64,000 bases of DNA, taken from assembly GCA_015680685.1 (NCBI GenBank), contig MNCI01036132.1:383694-447693 (forward strand), read 5' to 3'. The notes beneath the pieces were generated by a model. It made no database searches. It saw only the letters and a program-made list of their open reading frames with translations, and was not told where the DNA came from. The stretch is from Gnetum montanum. Its lineage: Eukaryota; Streptophyta; Gnetopsida; Gnetales; Gnetaceae. The position numbers and the translations under genes are program-made. Below, one piece after another: positions 59,501-61,269 of the stretch (positions within the stretch are counted from its first letter, which is position 1; each line of letters opens with the position of its first letter).

Positions 59501-61269
59501 AAGCTTCCCAACTAATCGTATCATATACTTTTGTAATGTCTAGCTTGAGACACATGCCTGGGCAGTTGGCCATCTGTAGGGAGTGAAGAATCTCTTGCAT
59601 CAAGATGACTTAGTCTTGGAGCAACTGACCTTTAATGAAATTGGCCTGATGCCTACCCACATCATTGGAGCCAACCTTCTAACCAACAGTTTGGTAAACA
59701 GGTGAAGCATGGTGTTACAAACCCTGATTGAGGGTTCCCTTGTCACAGACCTCGACTAGCGGAAGAAAAACACCAAAGTCTCCCATCGATATTGAAGGAA
59801 TAAGCACCTGAAGCTTGCAAGTGACTTCATTGATTAACAAAATTTGGGTGGTATCCCTTAAGTAGCATAATTTCCCGCAAGGCTTCCCTACTAACTGTAG
59901 TATATGCTTTCGTAATGTCTAGCTTGAGACACATGCTTGGGTAGTTGGCCATCTACAGGGAGTGAGGAATCTCTTGCATCAAGATGACTTTGTCCTAGAG
60001 GAACTGACCTTTAATGAAATTTGCTTGATGCCTGCTCACATCATCAGAGCCAACCTTCTAACCAACACTTTGGTAAACAAGCGAAGCAAGGTGTTACAAA
60101 CCTTGATTGGTTGAAACTGGCATGGATCGGCTGGGTTGCTTGTTTTGGGGAGAAGCACAATCCTGGAGCAGTTAATTTTGTGGTGACTCTGTTGCCATTG
60201 GAGCATCATATTGAGAGCATCCAACAGATTCTTCCCAAGAATATCGGGAAATTGCCTAAAGAACTTAATGGGCCACCCATTAGGCCCAAGGGCCTTGTCA
60301 GGCTTTAGCAATGTCATGGCAACTTCTAACTCAGCCTAGGTAAAAGGCTCAAGGAGCAAGTGGTTCTCTTCTCTACCAATTGTGGGTTGCATTTGGACAA
60401 ATAGCAGCAAGGTGTTATGGCAGCGCTAGATATTAGCCCAATAAGATTGAATTACCTACACAATATCCTGGGTATGGGCAAGATTGGTTCCGTCATGCAT
60501 CAAGCGATATATCTTTTTAGATTGTCTGTTTGACTTTGCCATGGCAAAGGAAAACCGTGTATTTCTTTCCTGTAGTTGTTTGTGAGGAGACATTCCCTGT
60601 ATTTGTGAGCAAAGTGGCCAAGGATTCTTTCCTTCATTTTAAATTTTAAATTTGTAAATATCTATTGTAAATGTCAAATACTATTTGCTTTCAAAATTTT
60701 GATATGACGCTTTTGAAAAATGCAATAAACTGATTCTCTGTTTTTCAAACTATGTATATACATGATTTTGTTGTCTTTTCTCCCAATAAAGATACACTTA
60801 TGTCTTCAATTTCCTCCATTAGAAATGGTGATGATGGAATCTAATTGGTTTATAAATTTGCAGGCAGCTTTTGTGATCTGTGCTACTGCTGCTATAAATC
60901 CTTCGCACAGGTGCATATCAATGAAAACTGGTCTTCTAAGTAATTTATTTAATTTTTAATGATTATGTTTAATTATTGATTAATTGCAGGCTTCTTGCTC
61001 AATCTATACTTGATCGGATCGCAAAACAGCTTCATTATGCAACACGTTTCAAAGTGAGCAATAGCCAATGCAAATTAGTCTGAATGTTTGTGTTGCATTT
61101 TCTGATATAGTGCAGAAGTTGTTGTGACTTAAATTCTTCCTTTGTATCATTCAATTTTTTGTTTTGATATGACCTGCACTGTATATTTTCATAGTATCTG
61201 GAGCAATTGATGGGTTCAATACTTTGCCGGTGGGCCAAGGTGCAGTTGAGCCTAGCTTCATTGGTTGAG
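2430..61269 (+). CDS. ATM: ATM-like PI3K-related kinase gene, internal part (23 exons)
   Basis: Joining 23 exons gives 2829 nt (943 codons) with matched phases and no stop. The product reads as a helical HEAT-repeat part of the plant ATM kinase, which senses DNA double-strand breaks with the MRN complex and phosphorylates checkpoint and repair proteins in the nucleus. Recognised blocks are DGLILYARIQLKLRG, TPKRIKKDS, WNALLHWVPVYIKVNTMLEASFWLLGN (read over two exons), PDFRVRLCVSKKITVLFQTW, NGHEELFHDV, LGVKVVSAARESVITAREVL and YLEQLMGSILCRWAKV. The order and spacing match my memory of Arabidopsis ATM between its N-terminal part and the FAT domain. The kinase, FAT and N-terminal TAN/PWWP regions are outside the window, so this is perhaps a quarter to a third of the protein. 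Introns reach 12 kb because of LINE insertions. The family call rests on recognition, not on a search. Confidence 0.88.
2658..2754 (+). CDS. ATM: ATM exon w2
   Basis: Lies between TATGCAG and GAG|GTTTGA and completes the split Arg codon. It encodes YYDCGKDDKLPVGVLSSS and then LMELAAAVLCE. The 88-nt intron before it is one of the few short ones. It ends at a codon boundary. Confidence 0.85.
2755..4801 (+). other. Intron between w2 and w3
   Basis: AT-rich intron of 2.0 kb. Bases 3160-4095 contain runs of AAAAAGTTG-type words and may be an old unclassified repeat. I see no coding trace. Confidence 0.6.
4802..4902 (+). CDS. ATM: ATM exon w3
   Basis: Lies between TTGCAG and TG|GTAAAA. It encodes RSKNDRVSSTPKRIKKDS and then a helical stretch ending in a split Trp codon. 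The basic TPKRIKK segment corresponds to the PxKRxKRE segment of plant ATM (known family feature). Confidence 0.85.
5100..5840. repeat. Unclassified repeat rich in CCACGAGT/ACTTGTGG words
   Basis: Between the 3' tip of JL-2 and its RT, bases 5105-5530 carry at least ten degenerate copies of words such as CCACGAGTCATGG, CCATGGGTTGTGG and CCACAAGTTGTGG, some self-complementary. A second hairpin (5847-5864) marks return to LINE sequence. It is probably an insertion of another repeat type. A related-looking region in opposite orientation lies near 34850-35260. No coding capacity seen. Confidence 0.5.
5876..7450 (-). pseudogene. JL-2 ORF2 remnant: endonuclease end and reverse transcriptase
   Basis: Minus-strand open pieces carry typical LINE RT blocks: SWLSKPWLRPLVMDIWANY (end of endonuclease/linker), EEEMYWRQHSQIRWLKEGG (RT0 lead-in), MFIPKMANPTNPSQFRTIGV (RT2) and YANDMILFSHAVVPQAKAMN (RT5). 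Asp to Asn in the YADD box would abolish polymerisation. Frameshifts separate the pieces. Confidence 0.8.
8701..9115 (+). other. Intron sequence between JL-2 and exon w4
   Basis: AT-rich intron with a pyrimidine tract before the w4 acceptor. Nothing else recognised. Confidence 0.6.
9116..9214 (+). CDS. ATM: ATM exon w4
   Basis: Lies between TTACAG and AG|GTGGGG and completes the Trp codon begun 4.2 kb upstream. It encodes WCHALCVLIHNYSSDLPKSF and then LDWLHVISTNIYR, a HEAT-like helix pair. The intron before it contains LINE JL-2. Confidence 0.87.
9361..9417 (+). CDS. ATM: ATM exon w5
   Basis: Short exon between ATGCAG and AG|GTTGTT encoding RILEDGVNAHSYDGPLWILR, counting the Arg codons split at both ends. 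The YDGxLWxLR motif is characteristic of plant ATM at this point. Confidence 0.87.
9562..9640 (+). CDS. ATM: ATM exon w6
   Basis: Lies between TGCAG and CAG|GTGCTA. It encodes CLDELCLKWPSAIGTEQ and then SDASEICYQ and ends in phase 0. It is followed by the largest intron in the window (about 11.9 kb). Confidence 0.85.
9641..10554 (+). other. Intron sequence after exon w6
   Basis: First 0.9 kb of the 11.9-kb intron. Bases 9900-10300 are less AT-rich and could be an eroded repeat, but I cannot classify them. Confidence 0.5.
10555..11495 (+). mobile_element. JL-3: 3' fragment of sense LINE (coiled coil, J domain, 3' UTR)
   Basis: Starts within the coiled-coil region (LQIRAKLQQEKQQR, then QEQREC), continues into the J domain at 10941-11195 and a short 3' UTR, and ends in an A-rich tail near 11465-11495. 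5'-truncated. The J domain is open from CPHVIMDINCNTSWLALRRH to the C-x-C tail CHCLRVPKRL. The HPD loop has become HLD, a single C-to-T change. Confidence 0.8.
10941..11198 (+). pseudogene. J-domain module of JL-3 (HLD instead of HPD)
   Basis: Helix I/II reads CPHVIMDINCNTSWLALRRH then IRRIAVCLHLDGFGEE; helix III reads AFKDLQQAVAFVDMERHWVA; the tail is CHCLRVPKRL followed by TAG. The layout is that of a J domain, with Pro of the Hsp70-stimulating HPD tripeptide changed to Leu. Confidence 0.75.
11671..11733 (+). repeat. Tandem 21-bp repeat, three units
   Basis: TTGCCAAATAAGAAA followed by SCGATS, repeated three times with single-base differences, keeping the reading frame (7 codons per unit). 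A fourth unit begins TTGCCGGG and diverges. Confidence 0.85.
11671..12640 (+). pseudogene. JL-4 ORF1: DUF4283-like protein with zinc knuckle
   Basis: Open from 11671 to 12318 (215 codons), then broken. It starts with three tandem PNKK(P/A)(M/I)L heptads. The core GTMHLQVRCPPSEGVRTMEP, then SLIGKFISIGARPRLDL and VEVCSLFEELLLFVF, is DUF4283-like, as in ORF1 of plant L1 LINEs. After frame breaks come VEYENLPNNKPSIGS and CTTCGKANHLAVV, a CCHC-type knuckle remnant. The likely role is RNA binding in the retrotransposition particle. Confidence 0.7.
13829..14100 (+). pseudogene. JL-4 coiled-coil segment
   Basis: An open stretch very rich in Ala, Lys and Glu (MEKAMMMAAEKATVEAKAKV, then AEEVAEQAFQEERLIWEAKW) with heptad-like spacing, equivalent to the coiled coil before the J domain in JL-11 and JL-14. 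Confidence 0.7.
14362..14643 (+). pseudogene. J-domain module of JL-4 (HPD retained)
   Basis: Reads CPYIVMDINSNTLWLALRRH, then MRRIVVKLHPDVIDTVEERV, helix III FKEFQQVATFVDTKRHLAVF, tail CHCVKLPRCL. The segment is fully open with an intact HPD although the upstream part of the element is broken. Confidence 0.78.
15621..15632 (+). repeat. Target-site duplication of JL-6, left copy
   Basis: ATGGGTCAAGTT, repeated exactly at 18366-18377. The poly-T of the antisense JL-6 follows at once. Confidence 0.95.
15810..15950 (+). repeat. G- and C-run cluster in the JL-6 3' UTR
   Basis: Alternating long G runs (up to about 20) and C runs, on the minus strand directly 3' of the J-domain stop. They can pair with each other or form G-quadruplexes. 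JL-11 has a shorter version at 29898-29967. Confidence 0.8.
15967..16218 (-). pseudogene. J-domain module of JL-6 (HPD retained)
   Basis: Minus strand: ELRRHIRRTSAQYHPDAG, helix III ESLMQGLQQAANFVDTEDHR and NTLDILHELE, tail NCACRRLPTHP. A small indel shifts the helix-I start: CPYFILGINCES lies in another frame just upstream. Confidence 0.8.
17525..17557 (+). repeat. Run of 33 G inside the JL-6 coding region
   Basis: The same site has 8 C in JL-14 (48631-48638) and 7 in JL-11, so this homopolymer expanded in JL-6 or is an assembly error. It breaks the reading frame after the zf-RVT. Confidence 0.85.
18366..18377 (+). repeat. Target-site duplication of JL-6, right copy
   Basis: Exact second copy of ATGGGTCAAGTT; JL-5 RT coding resumes here. 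Confidence 0.95.
20141..21566 (+). other. Intron sequence before exon w7
   Basis: AT-rich. An A-rich tract at 20568-20612 might be the tail of an old retroposed copy. Nothing coding seen. Confidence 0.55.
21567..21641 (+). CDS. ATM: ATM exon w7
   Basis: Lies between CTTCAG and ATG|GTAAGA, phase 0 at both ends. It encodes AKDAWQLIWNALLHWVPVY and then IKVNTM. It matches the W-x-x-I-W-x-x-L-x-H helix of ATM. Confidence 0.87.
22072..22113 (+). CDS. ATM: ATM exon w8
   Basis: A 42-nt exon between TTGCAG and GAG|GTATTG encoding LEASFWLLGNMICE, equivalent to the A-x-x-LLGNII helix of plant ATM. Confidence 0.85.
22261..22331 (+). CDS. ATM: ATM exon w9
   Basis: Lies between TTTTAG and GG|GTAATT. It encodes NVQPLYSLTPEFWNLRAF and then TDSPSG, ending in two bases of a Gly codon. 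P-x-x-FWNLRxF is the expected motif following w8. Confidence 0.87.
22332..22832 (+). other. Intron between w9 and w10
   Basis: AT-rich 501-bp intron; no feature recognised. Confidence 0.6.
22833..22881 (+). CDS. ATM: ATM exon w10
   Basis: Lies between TGCCAG and CAG|GTATGG. It completes the Gly codon and encodes TTLRFVASYLTSPRCQ, like the FxxCYFxRxG stretch of ATM. Phase 0 at the end. Confidence 0.85.
22980..23036 (+). CDS. ATM: ATM exon w11
   Basis: Lies between TTTCAG and ATG|GTATGT. It encodes IIHQRKSMLKGILSNLDLM in phase 0. A 10-kb intron with five LINE copies follows. Using the next GT, four bases on, would allow a 35-nt micro-exon at 33007; the plain donor joins w12 in frame and is preferred. 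Confidence 0.83.
23037..23365 (+). other. Intron sequence after exon w11
   Basis: AT-rich intron with a (CAT)n-like patch near 23172-23190. Nothing else recognised. Confidence 0.55.
23366..23374 (+). repeat. Target-site duplication of JL-7, left copy
   Basis: AGACTTATT, repeated at 23600-23608 right after the A-rich tail. Confidence 0.75.
23375..23599 (+). mobile_element. JL-7: 225-bp LINE insertion, 3' UTR only
   Basis: Sense fragment with a hairpin-forming C-run/G-run pair near 23484-23504, the 3' end TTATTAATACAATTACCTGA and an A-rich tail. It is flanked by AGACTTATT at 23366-23374 and 23600-23608. A complete, strongly 5'-truncated insertion event. Confidence 0.75.
23609..23933 (+). other. 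Intron sequence between JL-7 and JL-8
   Basis: No element or coding trace recognised. Confidence 0.5.
24005..24027. repeat. Perfect 3' hairpin in JL-8
   Basis: Stem GATGGGGGAA, loop ATC, stem TTCCCCCATC. It is the best-preserved example of the G-run/C-run hairpin found near the 3' end of nearly every copy. Confidence 0.9.
24215..24475 (-). pseudogene. J-domain module of JL-8, degenerate
   Basis: Minus strand begins KCPYKIINIC and continues LCRHSWRTKTKLHTNGKS, then EF-stop-QVATFMDKNN. HPD has become HTN. The tail beyond helix III (MPRNGQDVHVHN) has lost the C-x-C. Confidence 0.6.
25546..25840 (+). mobile_element. JL-9: sense LINE 3' UTR fragment with GC-rich repeats
   Basis: Carries (CGGGGG)n at 25671-25712, a hairpin GGGGGGAAATCTCTTCCC near 25740, 3' end ATTAATACAATGATCTGAAC and an A-rich tail to 25840. 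No coding part. It lies between the oppositely oriented JL-8 and JL-10. Confidence 0.7.
25929..25944. repeat. 3' hairpin of JL-10
   Basis: Perfect inverted repeat GGGAGAT-gg-ATCTCCC in the 3' UTR. Confidence 0.8.
26134..26376 (-). pseudogene. J-domain module of JL-10 (HPN)
   Basis: Open on the minus strand: KCPYIILNIGRNAPWSALWQ, then HIYRQGKEFHPNKKGSKATE, helix III AFKCFQKATAFVDTKLHRDV, tail FCPCTRLLYWL and stop. HPD has become HPN by one transition. Confidence 0.78.
28176..28184 (+). repeat. Target-site duplication of JL-11, left copy
   Basis: AAAAACTGT, repeated at 30163-30171. The exact length is uncertain because the right copy joins the poly-A tail. Removing JL-11 plus one copy restores the JL-10 RT frame. 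Confidence 0.8.
28255..29050 (+). pseudogene. JL-11 zf-RVT end and unrecognised globular domain
   Basis: After the zinc finger comes LLLWVAWKARNNAVFQQQ, then a domain of about 190 residues: LWRLVTQCGWSEPLQRLVGD, FFSNWVNDRTLF, ESSIASCLG-type helix, GEVLLPSTRGLEDAELFF, then MIERYFVQSGNSSKLQGLHF and AFLRCLKFGTPVNLPRFF. Found in JL-4, -5, -6, -8, -10, -12, -14, -16 and -17. I do not recognise it for certain. The layout (Fx...V.G..I.IT...IA..LG.P...GE, then ..KL..LHF.FL..L..G..VNLPRF) loosely recalls the plant transposon protein domain of some Gypsy-like elements. Confidence 0.75.
29265..29600 (+). pseudogene. JL-11 coiled coil
   Basis: NWAEELQQATQRAAAEVRGE, then WEARWNEALAQARADIEAQV and ARLIDEVRAQVREELSQEAA: about 110 residues of Ala/Glu/Arg heptads. 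A TAG follows and a second stop interrupts ERLQAEEAQRQ. It leads into AHGHNARQWLREG just before the J domain. Confidence 0.85.
29640..29897 (+). pseudogene. J domain of JL-11, complete, HPD intact
   Basis: About 85 residues, uninterrupted: CPYFVLGISCECSWAELRRH (helix I and start of II), IRRTSARYHPDAGCSQEDRG (helix II, HPD loop), ESLMQGIQQAANFVDTEDHR and NTLDILHELE (helix III and IV-like), NCACRWLPTHL then TAG. Compare the canonical J layout Y-x-x-LGV...S..EL(R/K)..YR..A..YHPD......F..I..A...L.D...R..YD. HPD stimulates Hsp70 ATPase in known J proteins. The activity is inferred, not shown. Confidence 0.88.
30163..30171 (+). repeat. Target-site duplication of JL-11, right copy
   Basis: AAAAACTGT following, and merging with, the poly-A tail. 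Confidence 0.8.
30172..31124 (-). pseudogene. JL-10 reverse transcriptase region
   Basis: Minus-strand pieces: MEFFKEFADVLGPNLLDAFN (RT1), INCSRIVLIPNVAKPSNPSQ (RT2), DMCIKLDIKKAYDMVSWDAL (RT3), then EHYTDDTMIFSQASVLQTQA (RT5) and EVYLGLPMFAWNCKETW (RT7). The frame runs into the JL-11 poly-T at HWIVQ and resumes beyond JL-11 at FLTQKG, fixing the insertion point to the codon. Confidence 0.85.
31600..32380 (-). pseudogene. JL-10 APE-type endonuclease
   Basis: The minus strand starts MKILSWNSRR (about 32370), followed by CDSVCLQETK. The C-terminal half, VEITGCRYTWCNRHRGKDQL, then SRIDCVWVN and RLVSDHQSL, contains the SDH catalytic motif. It nicks the target DNA for target-primed reverse transcription. 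Broken by stops. Confidence 0.8.
32431..33122 (+). other. Intron sequence before exon w12
   Basis: AT-rich. A 35-nt stretch at 33007-33041 with TAG before it and GTAAGT after it looks like a micro-exon but is not needed for the reading frame. Confidence 0.55.
33123..33278 (+). CDS. ATM: ATM exon w12
   Basis: Lies between TGCGCAG and CAG|GTAAAT, 52 codons in phase 0. It encodes DRLGGDNQYCLAFTHAIFAV, then CIGCIPSGRCPICDPNR and NIETFYQ. It is isolated between introns of about 10 and 8 kb. Confidence 0.85.
33279..35389 (+). other. Intron sequence and unclassified repeat before JL-12
   Basis: Bases 33700-35300 differ in texture from ordinary intron. From 34850 to 35260 they repeat words such as ACTTGTGGTG, CATGACCTGTGGTGG and GGTTGTGGCCCAC, like the region at 5100-5530 but in the other orientation. 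Probably part of a dispersed repeat (perhaps LTR-derived) without coding capacity. No terminal repeats identified. Confidence 0.45.
35800..36110 (-). pseudogene. JL-12 coiled-coil segment, no J domain after it
   Basis: The minus strand reads DEQPRALQEVEQEQQMDPPR, then FAVKQAWHEERTTWLSRWQG and further charged helix with stops. In all J-bearing copies the J domain follows within about 50 codons; here it does not. Confidence 0.6.
37707..38588 (-). pseudogene. JL-12 reverse transcriptase, 293 codons open
   Basis: Uninterrupted palm and fingers: NCLWIVLLPKVSHPTSPTHF (RT2), FLQDQVLLLQEIMHTFKR, MCIKLDITKVYDIVSWAALR (RT3), GLREGDPLSLLLFVLAMDLL (RT4) and HYANDMILFAKAAVPQAKAL (RT5). The first catalytic Asp of YADD is Asn. 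The frame starts inside the RT; 37713-37507 adds the thumb SQKEKMMLASTMLMAMDTFA. Confidence 0.88.
39955..41430 (-). pseudogene. JL-12 ORF1: DUF4283-like protein with zinc knuckle
   Basis: Minus strand: GTMQLKVGHPLEEAVRALAM, then CLIGKFMLEGVCPRMDLIRH and VRVRSLANDRLFIFHMEANR (DUF4283-like), an 18-19-base C run at 40911-40929, LDMASGEERIRVQFENLP, then CEMCGKGHLTIDYQV (knuckle). The tail LDIDLWVQLTLKEVYHK is shared with JL-2 and JL-17. Several frame breaks. Confidence 0.75.
41644..41742 (+). CDS. ATM: ATM exon w13
   Basis: Lies between TTCACAG and CAG|GTACGC, 33 codons in phase 0. It encodes a charged stretch, VEEQDKVVENELTLLDRSEQ and then YLAASGVKEYKVQ. Part of a variable region of ATM. Confidence 0.82.
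41836..42038 (+). CDS. ATM: ATM exon w14
   Basis: Lies between TTCCAG and AG|GTCAGG. It encodes DKRRKAGSTGLLPTSVRDSL, then WQEMEDFLHKKIS and SLFSMCTVLSEILFGSIH. The SVR(D/E)S and C-x-V-x-x-x-L patterns fit ATM. Confidence 0.85.
42039..43569 (+). other. Intron between w14 and w15
   Basis: 1.5-kb AT-rich intron containing a short fragment of a different LINE (42620-42777). Otherwise nothing recognised. Confidence 0.6.
42620..42777 (-). mobile_element. Fragment of a different plant L1-type LINE (RT thumb)
   Basis: The minus strand reads WSEIIGKVSKCSEGWKAKLL, then YQAGRLHLIRTGLQALSLHF. This is the gWk.k.LS.AGR..LI..vl.a...Y motif after the RT palm in ordinary plant L1 elements. It differs from the JL version (HW...FLSRKGRLLVATGIL), so it is a separate lineage. 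No tail or duplication found. Confidence 0.65.
43570..44230 (+). CDS. ATM: ATM exon w15 (large exon)
   Basis: The largest exon here (661 nt, 220 codons), between TTGCAG and GAG|GTATTT. It begins RSTVPLSMPMESVLGGLHDT and ends TLVRLLRLEVDHE. The acidic middle (GLDDEF, DLDMEHELKTSS) looks like a disordered linker between HEAT repeats. Confidence 0.87.
44394..44465 (+). CDS. ATM: ATM exon w16
   Basis: Lies between TTTTAG and CTG|GTGAGC, 24 codons in phase 0, encoding ARIIILAQLCGSSSERTIHH and then VSFL. Confidence 0.85.
44594..44767 (+). CDS. ATM: ATM exon w17, ends at a GC donor
   Basis: Begins after TTGCAG and encodes GNSMNELMENGQGLESSVYS, then ILCCMDILLERL and TKEKLPQK. The donor is AAG|GCATGT. 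Only this GC-AG junction keeps w18 open. The nearest GT (44771) would put w18 in a frame with an early stop. Confidence 0.83.
45002..45127 (+). CDS. ATM: ATM exon w18
   Basis: Lies between TCGTCAG and CAG|GTGGGT, 42 codons in phase 0. It encodes EVQNLANLLNTISKMSLVMW, then RTRKKLLNCIYHLVLLNP and HVAQ. The W-x-x-R-x-x-x-LxxCIxxxVLLxP pattern matches plant ATM. Confidence 0.88.
45221..45348 (+). CDS. ATM: ATM exon w19 (diagnostic block)
   Basis: Lies between TGGCAG and TG|GTGAGT. It encodes PLTEKLLSMLSDPDFRVRL, then CVSKKITVLFQTWNGHEELF and HDV. This LLxMLxDxDxRVR...VLFQTWxGHEELF block is one of the most conserved N-terminal stretches of plant ATM and is the main basis for the gene call. Confidence 0.92.
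45349..45670 (+). other. Intron sequence after exon w19
   Basis: AT-rich, ending in a TATATATATA tract just before JL-13. Confidence 0.6.
45688..45698 (+). repeat. Target-site duplication of JL-14, left copy
   Basis: AATATATTAAA, present again at 50389-50399 right after the JL-14 poly-A. The site lies in the 3' terminal sequence of JL-13. Confidence 0.8.
45712..46330 (+). pseudogene. JL-14 APE-type endonuclease
   Basis: Starts LRRIIRDEDCDIVCLQETKL, so the initial WNxRG motif is cut off. LVVGDFNQRLHPWEKSQGG carries the GDFN motif. After a frameshift in a G/C run it continues ENCRFTWSNRRKGPERVLTR, then IDRVWAGAE and VASDHRSLTC with the catalytic SDH. It makes the nick that primes reverse transcription. 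Confidence 0.87.
46331..48237 (+). pseudogene. JL-14 reverse transcriptase, YADD intact
   Basis: Linker AWLAKPWLRPLVEEIWADYW; RT lead-in EETYWRQRSRVRWIREGNRQ; RT1 GKAPGPDGWSLEFFKTFIDI; RT2 ELNCSCIVCIPKQFDAHRLE; RT3 GLCLKLDITKAYDTLSWEAL; RT4 GLRQGDPLSPLLFIIAMDLM; RT5 EHYADDTMLFSRATVPQARC (YADD at 47653-47664); RT7 TYLGLPLFRWGRTTAWGPLL; thumb FLSRKGCLLVATGILMAVAR. All RT blocks are present. TAG at 46826 and a frameshift near 47515 break it. Confidence 0.92.
48265..48783 (+). pseudogene. JL-14 zf-RVT zinc-binding domain
   Basis: WGSLEPRALLKTKYPRMDGW, then KIKFFLWLLKNDALPVRALL, HRRGILSSATCPTCGAEAET and TRHFAEECPCMRAMW: C-x2-C ... H-x4-C, the zf-RVT pattern found after the RT in many plant LINEs. 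It is followed by LLLWVAWKARNSAVFQQQQ and a stop. Confidence 0.9.
48784..49488 (+). pseudogene. JL-14 globular C-terminal domain and Pro/Gly linker
   Basis: From 48898 open: DPDLADDAFFSNWVNDRTLF, REIWITESSIASCLGAPIAG, EVLLPSTRGLEDAELFFAG, then LIERYFVQSGNSSKLQGLHF and AFVRCLKLGTPVNLPRFFKA. The linker from 49330 is a G/C-rich stretch with long G runs. Three stops lie between 48783 and 48898. Confidence 0.82.
49555..49926 (+). pseudogene. JL-14 coiled coil
   Basis: 112 open codons from 49585: MQRAANEVREEWETKWNDAL, AQARANIEAQVTEREKERVR, ARLIDEIRAQVREELTQEVE and RAEQERLQAEEAQRQKQL. A strongly charged heptad pattern over about 100 residues. It could mediate oligomerisation of the ORF2 product or contact with ORF1 protein (inference). 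Confidence 0.87.
49883..49972 (+). repeat. 44-bp direct duplication around a single N (likely misassembly)
   Basis: The 44 bases from 49883 (starting CCCATGGGCATAATGCCCGG) recur from 49929, with one N at 49927. The unit is single in JL-6 and JL-11. It shifts the frame between coiled coil and J domain. Confidence 0.85.
49969..50093 (+). pseudogene. J domain of JL-14, cut by assembly gap
   Basis: CPYFVLGINCECSWAELRRH then IRRTSARYHPDAGCSQEDRG, with HPD, running into the N gap. Helix III is lost in the gap but is present in JL-6 and JL-11. Confidence 0.85.
50094..50227. other. Assembly gap, 134 N
   Basis: Unknown sequence. By comparison with JL-11 it should contain helix III of the J domain, the C-x-C tail, the stop and the G-run/C-run part of the 3' UTR; the true length may differ. 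Confidence 0.98.
50389..50399 (+). repeat. Target-site duplication of JL-14, right copy
   Basis: AATATATTAAA; the first A may belong to the poly-A tail. Confidence 0.8.
50640..50900 (-). pseudogene. J-domain module of JL-13 (HLD)
   Basis: Minus strand: LHKFIRQTSRTLHLDKARH-like helix II with HLD in place of HPD, then NEEKYKMFQ as the start of helix III; the rest is disrupted. Equivalent in position to the J domains of other copies. Confidence 0.5.
54256..54803 (+). other. Intron sequence between JL-13 and exon w20
   Basis: AT-rich. A stretch at 54283-54365 has splice-like ends but would introduce a stop in the ATM frame, so it is not called. Confidence 0.65.
54804..54960 (+). CDS. ATM: ATM exon w20
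   Basis: Lies between TTCCCAG and GAG|GTAAAT. It completes the Cys codon of w19 across a 9.5-kb intron, giving CCNLGVKVVSAARESVITAR and then EVLESGIQAETFVETALVTL. The xNxGVKxV...TAxEVL pattern directly follows w19 in ATM. Confidence 0.9.
55070..56195 (-). mobile_element. JL-15: antisense LINE 3' fragment (coiled coil, J domain, 3' UTR)
   Basis: Starts at the left with a TA-rich tract and the antisense terminus AAACGGTCAGGATATATTAT. J domain about 55617-55365, coiled coil 56180-55660 (KLQEKFKQKLKEMEKSLKKE on the minus strand). Truncated near 56195. A hairpin-type GGGCTACCCCC lies near 55135. Confidence 0.75.
55365..55617 (-). pseudogene. J-domain module of JL-15 (HPD retained)
   Basis: Minus strand: CPYGIMSINRNILW, a stop, NLQSYIKCVSFPLHPDKASS, a stop, then GKEQNCHAFQ and AAGFLHTEEERGIVDMVHRQ and a Cys-rich tail. 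HPD with a following Lys, as in canonical J proteins, survives in spite of three stops. Confidence 0.65.
56196..56530 (+). other. Sequence between JL-15 and JL-16
   Basis: AT-rich intron-like sequence with a T-rich tract at 56211-56235. Nothing else recognised. Confidence 0.5.
56730..56991 (-). pseudogene. J-domain module of JL-16 (HLN)
   Basis: Minus strand: KFPYQIMDINYNTSG, then RHIKRTANRNHLNGIGKEAK, helix III AFKEFQ, a stop, VAAFIDIERH, tail YRCIKLPKHL. HPD is lost, but the C-terminal tail pattern is kept apart from its first Cys. Confidence 0.62.
58789..60317 (-). pseudogene. JL-16 reverse transcriptase remnant
   Basis: Minus strand: DKALGPNGWPIKFFRQFPDI (RT1), INCSRIVLLPKTSNPADPCQ (RT2), MCLKLDITKVYDTISWEALS (RT3), FSSLGQGLQQGDPSSLYLFI (RT4), EHYVHDTILFLCIVVPQAIA (RT5, mutated), SYLGMPIYVWQRKGTWSTLI (RT7), thumb PLITRKGKIVLATSILAAIA. 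Confidence 0.82.
59353..60110. repeat. Tandem duplication of about 379 bp inside the JL-16 RT
   Basis: Unit 1 at 59353-59731 and unit 2 from 59732 to about 60110 share long near-identical stretches, for example GAATAAGCACCTGAAGCTTG (59420s and 59800s) and GGGAGTGAAGAATCTCTTGC against GGGAGTGAGGAATCTCTTGC. The units have diverged by scattered substitutions, so the duplication is old. Confidence 0.85.
60601..60863 (+). other. Intron sequence before exon w21
   Basis: AT-rich with a normal acceptor region; nothing else recognised. Confidence 0.6.
60864..60910 (+). CDS. ATM: ATM exon w21
   Basis: A 47-nt exon between TTGCAG and AG|GTGCAT encoding AAFVICATAAINPSHR, equivalent to the AVFMxCVxAAxxPxxR stretch of ATM. 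Confidence 0.88.
60990..61053 (+). CDS. ATM: ATM exon w22
   Basis: Lies between TTGCAG and AAA|GTGAGC, 79 nt after w21. It completes the Arg codon and encodes LLAQSILDRIAKQLHYATRF followed by K. Confidence 0.88.
61195..61269 (+). CDS. ATM: ATM exon w23, last in window
   Basis: Lies between TCATAG and GAG|GTATTA, 25 codons in phase 0. It encodes YLEQLMGSILCRWAKVQLSL and then ASLVE, the YLExLxGxILxxWxxxxxSLxxLVE motif of ATM. The gene continues beyond the right edge. Confidence 0.9.

Larger units (their letters stand above)
56531..60600 (-). mobile_element. JL-16: antisense LINE from RT to 3' end, decayed
   Basis: On the minus strand: RT lead-in from about 60590, RT 60317-58789 with an internal 379-bp tandem duplication, zf-RVT about 58700-58250, globular domain 58250-57720 (ELELANSSFYKNW, then GVQIELTKIVLVHLLGVS), coiled coil 57340-57000, J domain 56991-56730 and 3' UTR. 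RT box YVHD. 5'-truncated between endonuclease and RT. It lies in the w20-w21 intron. Confidence 0.82.
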
